Shown here: positions 56,147 through 64,000 of the stretch, piece by piece
Layout: each line of letters starts with the position of its first letter
How positions within the stretch are numbered: the stretch's first letter is position 1
NCBI GenBank assembly: GCA_902651635.1
Contig: CACRSC010000015.1
Location: 920,061-984,060, forward strand
Origin: Mastigamoeba balamuthi
Taxonomy: Eukaryota; Evosea; Mastigamoebida; Mastigamoebidae
DNA length: 64,000 nucleotides
Reading direction: 5' to 3'
Notes under the pieces: model-generated
What the model was told of the DNA's origin: nothing
Seen by the model: the letters and a program-made list of their open reading frames with translations, nothing else
Database searches by the model: none
Position numbers and translations under genes: made by a program

Positions 56147-57493
56147 ATGCACCGCTGCACTGCTCCGCTCACTCTCCAGGCGGTGCGTGAGACGCCCCGC
56201 ACCCCCCGAGTGGCGCCAACGTTTGCGCGCGCAGAGCGAGTGGAAGTCGGGGGGCCCGGTGCCCTCCGAGTCGCTGGCCAACGCGCTGGGCCGCGGGGGC
56301 TCCGAGTGGGTCAGCGTGATGGCCGCAGACCGCGTTGTGGTGCTCAGCGCCCGTGCGCCGCCCTCGTCGCCGCCTGCAGCCGTGCTGGCCCCGCGCGCCG
56401 GGTCTCGCTCACGGCTCCTGTGCCACTCGTGGGACCCGCGGTCCTGCTCGGCGCTCATCGTCGCCGCCCCGCGCGTAGTGGCGCTTTACAGCGTGCCCAG
56501 ACCCGATTCTCTCTGAGGCCCGAATGTGTTCTCGACAGTAACGGTGCCGGGGCAGCCGCGCGCAGGGTTCCGGGAGACGTCGAGGATTGCTGCCACGTAC
56601 TACGATGTGAGAGACGTGGCCGTGGTCGACGCTGGGAGCAGCGACCCCGACGAGGTAGTGGCCGCCGTCTGCGGGTCCGACGGCGTCGACGTCTTCAGCC
56701 TCCGTCATGGCTCTCAGGTTGCTCGGCGCTGGGAGCACTCAAGTGCCTGCGAGCACTCAAACATTTCCCCCAGTGGCCCGCCTCTGCGATGAGGCTGCAC
56801 GAGGGCGAGAGCATCACGCTGGTGGAGTTCAGCCCGGACGCAGGGTTCCTGGCAGTGGTTAGCCTTCTGGACAAGTTCCGGGTTCTCTGACTCTGCTTGG
56901 GCGCAGGCACGCACAGATGGCTCATTCGCGCTGTGGGACACCTCGACATGGGCCATGGTCGACCTTGGTGGAGAGATGGAGATGCCCACGTCGCTCTTCT
57001 TCGGCGAAGACCTGGCGCTCGTGGGAGCTACTTGGGGAGGCGCGGTCATCGCGTGGCGGGAGGACCAGGCCGACGATGGAAGCGACTCGCAGCCAGCGAG
57101 GACGTGGCGTAGGGTGGTCCAGTCCTGCGTGGACCTCTCGCGCGAGGAGAGAGCGGGCTCGGCGACCCCTGTCTGCCTCGCAGCACCATCGGGCCACGTT
57201 GGCCAAATCTGGTTGGTCTTTTTTTGACTTACGGGTATTGTTATGTTGCTCACGCGCGGTTGCAGGGTCACGGCTGGCGCATCTTCATTGGTCTTGTGCA
57301 GCCTGGACAGTGGATTGCCTGGTGCGAAGCTGGAGCTGACAAGGCCAATTTCGGGACTGCTGCCTCTGTACGCGATGGCTTCTTTTCCTCTGTTCTATTC
57401 TGAGAACTGCGCAGGGAGGGCGGCGGCCTCCTCGTGCTGGACGAACTTGGGACAATCTGGAAGGCACCCTTGGCTTTGCAAGCGAACAAATAG
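56147..57493 (+). CDS. WD40-type beta-propeller protein
   Basis: Exons approximately 56147-56182, 56235-56485, 56526/56560-56717, 56774-56857, 56907-57211, 57266-57367 and 57415-57493. WD-like blades can be seen: SEWVSVMAADRVVVLSARAP, LLCHSWDPRSCSALIVAAP, EVVAAVCGSDGVDVFSL, ITLVEFSPDAGFLAV, ARTDGSFALWDTSTWAMVDL, LALVGATWGGAVIAW, LVLCSLDSGLPGAKLE and LLVLDELGTIWKAPLAL. The junction between exons 2 and 3 is unresolved: phase fits only with a GC donor at TACA|GCGTGC. The rest fits GT-AG introns of 45-56 nt. Which WD40 family it belongs to I cannot say. Confidence 0.6.
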
Positions 57494-57950
57494 GAGAACC
57501 ACAAGAAATGTGAGCTGTAGGACACATTCGGGACGTTGCTTTTTGCTTTACCTCTTTTTTTTGTGTAGTGTTGTGGAGGACCTGGACATGACGTGGAACG
57601 CCCACGGAGGTGCCCACGCCCGGACTGATCGGGATGGCTGTGGATGTCCGAGGGCAGTTTGGAGAGAGGTGCGGTGTATTCGCGCGGTGTTGCTGGCCAG
57701 AGAGGAATTTCGCCTCTGAGCCCGTTTTTAGAGCCTGGCTGGCGGGACGGTTCTCCTTCGAGGGGTGTCCGAAATAAAAGAGGGCTGCGGAGCTTATCGC
57801 ATAAATCCGAATGCCAACCGCATGATGCAAAATGTGGAATAGAAAGTCTGGCATGCTGGGTCAGTATCGCGAGGTTCGGAATTAACGGGGATATTTATAT
57901 GTTTCGGGGAATATCGGGCCGGGTCACTTTAATTTGTTGTTTCTGACCCC
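57494..57950. other. intergenic region
   Basis: 0.46 kb between two plus-strand genes. An AATAAA at about 57,773 could serve the upstream gene. Otherwise nothing recognised. Confidence 0.45.
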
Positions 57951-60727
57951 ATGCAGTCTGTCTGTGGTCTCTACTCGTTCGATTCCGCCGCCTCTCCGCT
58001 GGGCCAGTGCGCTCTCCCCTCGCCCAACGCGTCTCCCCCGCGCCCCCGGTCCCTCTCTGCGCCGCGAGGCCTCACGGAAACCGCGCCCACACCGGCCGGC
58101 GGCCCAACAGAGGGGCGTCGGGGACAGTGCGCAGGGCCACGCGGCTGAGCGACGGCTCCGAGGTCGCGCTCAAGATCGTGGCCAAGCGGACCCCGTACGA
58201 GCAGAACTGGGAGCAGCGAGCGTGGTCCCGCCTCGACCACCCCCACAGTGCGCCGGGCTCGTCCCCACCACACATCCACCCACACATCCACACATTCACA
58301 CATCCACACCCACCACGACGCCCCACGGCCCCCCAAGGGGCGATGTCGGTTTGAATTTTCAAACAAGAAGTGGACCAGCGGCTGTGCGGGGGGACAAGCA
58401 GGGGCCCCCCGGCCCTGGGGGGCGGTGTGGTGTCCGGGCCGCCCTATCTCCTGGCTGCTCTTGGTTTCCCGTTGTGGCCCTGCGGTTTGTTTCACTTTTT
58501 AAAACGTTCTGTTGCTTCTGAGAGAAGCGGGGCTTTTTTTGCTCCGGATTCCTCGCTTCCCACCGGGGTTTGTTCTTGGCCCGCGAGAGAAGTAAGTCTG
58601 TTTAACACTTTTCGCCAGTTGTCCGGCTGTACGACGCGCTCGAGACTCGGACACACTTCTACATGGCCATGGAGCTGTGCGCCCTCTACCCCATCACACC
58701 CCCTTGCTGGCAGTTGGGTCGCTGACCCGCCCTCCTTGCGGCGATGGCAGCGTCCGCGGCGGCGACCTGCTGGACCGCATCTCGAGGGACGTCAGCTACT
58801 GCGAGTTCAGGGCGCGCCACGTCATCGCGCAGGTGCTCGAGGCCGTGGCCCACATGCACGCGCAGGGCGTCATACACCGCGACCTCAAGCTCGAGAACCT
58901 CCTGTGAGCAGCGCCACCAACTACTCCCCCACCCATCTCCCTTCGCCCCCGCTGGTCCCCCCTGTCCAGCGGCCTCACCCTCTGCCTGCCCTGCCGCACA
59001 GCCTCGCGGACGAGAGCGACGACGCGGCCGTCAAGATCGCGGACTTTGACCTCTCGGTGCTCGAGACCGACGCGGCTGAGCTCACAGACATGACCGGCAC
59101 CCCGGGCTACGTGGCCCCCGAGGTGAGCTCCCGCCACCGCACAGGCACCGCCCGCGGCCGACTGACCTCGTGGCCCCTCTCCCCCCCAGGTCCTGGCGTG
59201 CGAGGACGACTGCAAGGCACCCCCGTACACCAAGAGCTGCGACCTGTGGTCTGTTGGCGTGATCCTCCACGTCCTGTGAGCTCCGGCTCCCCCTGCTGGC
59301 CTGTGTGCCCCACACTCCTGACGACAACGCACGCTGCGTCGCGCAGGCTGTGTGGGGCTCCGCCGTTCCTGATGGACCCGAGCAGCGACCTCTGGAAGCT
59401 CGACACGCGGCGCGGCCGCCTGTCGTTCTCCGAGCCCGCGTGGAAGTCCATCACCCCGGTGAGCGTTGGCCTCTTGGGTGCTGTCTCTGCCGCTCACGGC
59501 CGCTGCTGCGCGCAGGAGGCGATCGACCTCGTCAAGTGCCTGCTGGCCCGCGACCCCGCCAAGCGCATCACGGCGCAGGAAGCGCTCGGGCACCCGTGGC
59601 TGCAGAGGAAGGACCTCACGAAGGCCCCGCAGCTCGGAGACACCCTCGAGGGCCTCAAGCGCCTGCGGGCCCGGCGGAAGCTCAAGGCCGCCCTGCGGAG
59701 CGTGCTCGCCGTGCAGGTCCTCCGGTCGCAGGTGTCGATGCTCACGCGGATAGCCTCCTCTGGAGAGCTGGACCTCTCCTTCATGCACTCGAAGAAGCAG
59801 GAGAGCAAGCCTGCCCCCAGTGCGAACGCCCTGTCCCCGCGCGAAGACTCCGTGTCCCCCAGAGGCCCGTCGACCCTGGTATCGCCCAGGGACGAGGGGA
59901 CCCCGTCCGAGAGCCTCGCGGGTCCTGCCGGTGTGCCCAACGACACGCAGCACAGGAGGTCCAAGACGGAGGATGCGATGCCGCCTGCGCCTGTCCCATC
60001 GACGCCAGGACCTGGCGTTTCTCCCGAGGGCATCCCCAGCATCAAGATCTCGCATAGCCATCACCACAAGCACCACGAGGGCGACGACGAGCAGCGTCAG
60101 TCGCGTTCAGTGTCGTGCGGTGCTACGTCCGCTCCAATGCCACTGGGGAGCGTGGCCGGGACGTGCAAGGCCGCCGACACTCAGAAGCCCAAGGAGCGCA
60201 AGAGCTCGCGCCACCACCACGCGAGTCCCGACCCAGAGGGACTGAGCGCACACCGCAAGTCCAGATCGGTGGCCGCGGGGCTCGCAGCCGCGGATGCTGT
60301 GAAACCAGCTCTCCAGGCCGACGACGACAGCGTGCGCAGGCGCTCGCAGTCCGCGCTGGTCCCGTATACGATCGATGGTATCGACCTCGCGAGTCTCGCA
60401 GCGACTCAGGGAACGTGCGGAGAGGGTCTCCTGTCGCTGTGCCAGTTCTGCCGCGAGATCGACAGGGAGGTCGAGCAGCTGAGCCTCATCCCCCCAGCCG
60501 GCCTCTCCGGGAAGAAGCTCGAGAAGTGGGAGAAGGCCGAGAGGAAGCGCATCGCCAAGGAGGCCAAGGAGCTGGCCAAGCAGCTCGCCAAGGAGCAGAA
60601 ACAGCTCGAGAAGGAGAAGAGATGCAAGGAGGCAGTGAGGAGACCGAAGAGGTCTCGCACCGTTGTGGTTGAGGACTTGGACTTCGACCTCGCTGGCCCA
60701 CTGACAGGGGCTCTCGAGAAGCTCTGA
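57951..60727 (+). CDS. CaMK-like protein kinase A with DFD motif
   Basis: Exons 57951-58006, 58111-58247, 58619-58676, 58751-58903, 59002-59122, 59190-59275, 59347-59458 and 59516-60727 give 644 residues. Kinase landmarks: LGQGASGTVRRAT, EVALKIVAKR, VIHRDLKLENLL, VKIADFDLSVL (DFD in place of DFG, 59042-59050), GTPGYVAPEV, DLWSVGVILHVLLCGAPPF and DPAKRITAQEALGHPWL. LKRLRARRKLKAALRSVL resembles the CaMK autoinhibitory/calmodulin-binding helix. A Ser-rich tail of ~350 residues follows, with a basic coiled-coil (KLEKWEKAERKRIAKEAKE). Intron 2 is 371 nt, the longest here. Exons 3 to 7 have the same lengths (58, 153, 121, 86, 112) as in the convergent paralogue. Confidence 0.9.
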
Positions 60728-60819
60728 AACGTCAAAAGACTCGCGTTTTGAACGAGTGCGCAACTGTACGTTACGAGGAAATGCAGAGGCTGTGACAAGT
60801 GACGTTGGCGTGTGTTCTT

Positions 60820-62931
60820 CTATCGCTGCTTTTTAATTCTGGAGGAGCGCTCTCTGTGGTACTCAGCCTTCTTCTCAGCACTCGCCTGCTCCTGCCGCAG
60901 GTGCTTGAACATCTGCTTGACCACGGCAACCAGCCGGGTCTTGTCCTCCTCCTCGAGCTCATCCTCGTCCTGCTGCCTCAGCCTCGATACCTCCCGCACA
61001 ATGCTCGCGTCGTCTGGGCACAGCAGCATCAGTCCGTTGGCGCACACGCCCTGCATCCCCGCGATGTCTGCAAACTCGGCTGCCACTTGCATCTGCGAAA
61101 CCGTCTTCGTGGCTGCTGCGAGAGCGATGGTCGGCAGAACAACAGAGTCCTCCTGCGACCGCGGCCTGCCCTTGATGTACACCTCGTCTGTCACGGTCGC
61201 TGCCCCGTCGCTGTAGAACATCTTGGTTGCTGGCTTGATGGTCGACGCTGCCTTGCGGTGGTGGCCCGATTGCCCGCTGTCAGCGTGGCGCTGTCTGCGC
61301 TGCTGGTCTGAGCCCGTGTGATGGTGCGCCCTCGGGACGCTGGGTGCGGGTGCCGGAGGGACTATTGCCGGCAGCAGCCCGAACAGGCCACGGGGCTTGA
61401 ACCTGATGACATCCGGGAGCTCCTTTGGCTCCTTGATCTGCTTGACAGGCTTGGTCTGTCGTCCTCCCTTAGCCAGTCCCGTCTCTTTCTCGGATCCGGC
61501 GAGGTACAGATCGAGCTCCGAGTTGCGAGTGGAGACGGCGATCTGGGCTATATACGAGAGCCTCTGGTGCTGCATCATCTCCACGCACAGAACGCCTCTC
61601 AGCGCGCCCTTGAGCTTCCGGCGAGCGTTGAATTTCCGGAAGCCCGTAACCGCCGACGGGAGAGGCTCGTGGCAGGGCACAGCAGCCTGGATGCGTTGAG
61701 AAAACGAAGAGAAGAAGGGAACACACGTGCAGCCACTGGTGGTTAAGTGCTTGTTCGGCAGTGAGTCGTTCCGTAGGGTTGACGACTACGAGCTTTCGTA
61801 TCAAATCTATGGCCATCTGCGAAACAGAACGCGGCGTCAGGCGTGTGATCGCGAGCAAGTACGGACCGGGGAGACCGTTCTCCACGTTGCCTCTGCGAAT
61901 GCCAGATTGCATGCCAGAGCGTCGTCGCTCCATCTGCCATCCGATGCGTCCATGGAGAACGGGGCAGATCCGCTTAGCCTGTCATTTGCTGGAGGTGAGT
62001 CACACATAAGGGAAAGTGAAGCGGACAGGATGTAGGCAATGACCCCCACAGCCCACATGTCAATCTCCTTGTTGTATGGTAGGGCTTTGTCGTAGTCCTC
62101 GCACTGGATCACCTGCCATTCAACGTGTTACGGTAATTGTGGAGCATCGAGATAATGGTTTGCCTCTGGAGCCATGTATCCGGGAGTGCCAAGTAGGTTC
62201 ATCAGTTCCCCTCCTTCGTCATCGAAGCACGAGAGGTCAAAGTCGGCGATCTTCACTCGGGCGCTCTCACTCGAATCCGAGAGTCTATCGTATAGTCAGT
62301 GGGGTCTGCTAGTCGGGTTTTGAGCGGGGGGGGGGGGGGGGTATTCACAGAAAGTTCTCCAGTTTCAGGTCCCTGTGGACCACGCCCCTTGAGTGAACAT
62401 GCTCGATGGCAGAGAGGATCTGGGCGACGATCTCTTTTGCTCGGGCTTCACAGTAGCTCTTCTCCTTGGAGATCTTCCCCAGCAAGTCCCCGCCCGTGCA
62501 GCTTCACAGGCCCTCGCCTGTGAGGACGGAAGAGAGGGGAACGCAATGGTAGGCGGCACACACGCACAGCTCCAGCGCCATGCACAGGTGCTGTGGAGTC
62601 TCCAGGGCCTCGTATAGTTTCACGACTGACGGAGGGAAATGAGATTGGGTCGGGGTTGAATGGAGCCCCGGTCGCAACTGTACGGGTGGTCTCCAAGCCG
62701 AGTCAGCACGCGGACCTCGTTGGTGGGGTCGACGTCCCCGCCTTTGGGAACAACCTTGAGCGCCACCTCGAGGCCGTCCGACCTCCTCGTGGCCCGATAG
62801 ACAGTGCCAGCGGCCCCTCTGGGAGAGTGCGGGGAATTCAATCGACTGGGACTCGTGGGAGATTACCTTCCGAGGACCGCCTCCTCGTTGAAGAGGAACA
62901 ACGCACTGATGGACTGCTCGACCTTCTTCAT
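60820..62931 (-). CDS. CaMK-like protein kinase B with DFD motif
   Basis: Exons 62931-62867, 62818-62679, 62625-62568, 62501-62349, 62284-62164, 62112-62027, 61978-61867, 61816-61727 and 61686-60820 give 563 residues. Landmarks: LGRGAAGTVYRATRRSDG, EVALKVVPKG, VVHRDLKLENFL, VKIADFDLSCF (DFD, 62236-62244), GTPGYMAPE, IDMWAVGVIAYILLSGSAPF and NPTERLTAEQALNHQWLH. GFRKFNARRKLKGALRGVL is the classic CaMK regulatory helix. The C-terminal ~230 residues differ from paralogue A and end in a charged coil (RQEQASAEKKAEYHRERSS). Intron 5 has a GC donor (GAG|GCAAAC). It converges on paralogue A with 92 bp between stops. Confidence 0.9.
62326..62341. repeat. run of 16 G inside an intron
   Basis: Homopolymer in intron 4 of kinase B. 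Read directly; length may be unreliable. Confidence 0.9.
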
Positions 62932-63056
62932 TGCGACCAAGGGGATAACGCAACGGCAAGGGGGACTGAGACAAAAATAGCACGGGGTATCTGATTTCAA
63001 GTGGAATCAAGTTGACTGATATCCGATGGAGTTGCTCGACCGGAGTCGAAGGATGC

Positions 63057-64000
63057 TCAGATCAGGTCGAAGAACTTGCAAACGTCGGGGTGCTCCGCGA
63101 ACCCCGCGACAAACTCGTCGATCGAGAGCTCCCCGTTCTGGTCAAACTGTCAGACAACCAAACCGAAACGGAAATTGGGATGCGGTGGCGGCGTGCCTTG
63201 TCGATGTCGATCCTGCGGAAGACCTCGTCGACCAGGGTCTTGACCTCGAGCTCCTCCTTCTCGGTGAGAGGGAACTTGCGCTGCGAGGGGATCCTCGAGT
63301 TGCGCCTGACGATCCTGAGCATGCCGATGACCTCGTCCTTGCTCAGCGAGTTGCTGTTGTCCTTGTCGAACAGCTTGAACGACCCGCGCAGCTTCTCCTC
63401 GCGGCTGCCGCCACGCATCAGGCCCACCATCAGCAGCCACTCGTGCATGTTGATCGACCTGATCCATCAAGCGTTTGGTTACATGCGGTTTTGAAACGGT
63501 ACCCACAGTAGAGCCCCCCAACGAATTCATCGCCTTACACTGCCAAAAAGCAGTGCAGAAAACTGACGCAGCGAAGGGAGCCCCGATCGGGCTTGTGGCT
63601 GCGCCCTCAGCTTCAACTCGCCCCCCCTCCCGCCTCCATGAGCCGATGCATGGTCTCGGGGCGATGCAAAAAAAAAACGGGCTGTGCGGTCTTGGGTGTG
63701 CGGATTGCGGGGTGCGGTGTTGCCGTTACCCGCTGTGGTCCACGTCAAAGGCGTCGAAGTACTGGCCTGCGAGGTCCGCGTTGCCGAGCTCCTTGGCCAT
63801 CTTCATGCGGAACATGTCGCGCGAGACGCGGCCGTCGGGCGTCGCCATCGAGTTGAACTCGTGAACGATGGCATCGTACGACTTCTCGGGCACTGAACAG
63901 GCAGCCAACCGTCAGTCGCAGACGACCAGGGCACAAAACCCGGTGCCGCAACCACGGGGGAGGAGAAGCTGTGCGCACCGCCGTACTTCTTCCTCATCTC
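63057..64000 (-). CDS. EF-hand calcium-binding protein (5' end outside window)
   Basis: Exons 64000-63979 (partial), 63892-63730, 63458-63197 and 63146-63057. Visible product: EMRKKYG, VPEKSYDAIVHEFNSMATPD, AFDVDHSGSINMHEWLLMVG, KLFDKDNSNSLSKDEVIGML and RRIDIDKFDQNGELSIDEFV, ending CKFFDLI. These are one degenerate and three good EF loops, the layout of neuronal calcium sensor and calcineurin-B-like proteins. The last EF loop is assembled by splicing: exon 3 ends DIDK and exon 4 begins FDQNGELS. That intron uses a GC donor (AAG|GCACGC) and ends in ACAG. Whether the N-terminus is myristoylated cannot be seen. Confidence 0.85.

Overview
The window is nuclear DNA of a GC-rich unicellular eukaryote. 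Nearly every gene is cut by many very short introns (about 38 to 130 nt, one of 371 nt). They obey GT-AG, or repeatedly GC-AG, with a donor style of GTGCGC, GTACGC or GTTCGC. Codons prefer G or C at the third position. The gene content (UFM1, primase small subunit, RFWD3-type ligase, RapGAP, CaMK-like and tyrosine-type kinases, EF-hand proteins, DIRS-like and Ty3-like retroelements) fits a free-living protist. An amoebozoan such as a mastigamoebid is my best guess; that placement is inference. Genes are tightly packed on both strands, often only 15 to 200 bp apart. Exon borders below were read from splice motifs, reading phase and protein similarity, not from transcripts.

Left part (1-24,000): end of a secreted GH44 glycoside hydrolase; a small membrane protein; a PARP-fold protein with UIM-like repeats; a six-exon UFM1 gene; two disordered or coiled proteins; an unknown three-exon gene; a double DUF1330 protein; an RFWD3-like RING-WD40 ligase head to head with DNA primase small subunit; a MYND-finger protein; a 1,246-residue EF-hand and coiled-coil protein; and an unknown 560-residue protein.

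Middle (24,000-40,000): a gene-poor spacer, then a tandem array of three paralogous secreted surface proteins with identical exon plans. The third copy has an altered C-terminal end. After it come an unknown five- or six-exon protein, a tyrosine-type kinase, a macro-domain-like protein and a membrane-anchored metallophosphoesterase. The 3' half of the last gene lies in visibly AT-richer DNA.

Repeat island (40,000-48,200): remains of a Ty3/gypsy-type element and of a DIRS-like element, with one short host-like gene between them. GC content is lower here.

Right part (48,200-64,000): a coiled-coil RapGAP whose catalytic asparagine position holds lysine; a HAD-family hydrolase; a PP2C-family phosphatase; a beta-propeller protein; two tail-to-tail CaMK-like kinases that share intron positions and a DFD motif in place of DFG; and the 3' part of an EF-hand protein. 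Several products point to ubiquitin-like, calcium and small-GTPase signalling, but nothing shows that neighbours act as one pathway. I found no CRISPR array, no convincing tRNA or rRNA gene and no obvious new defence system.
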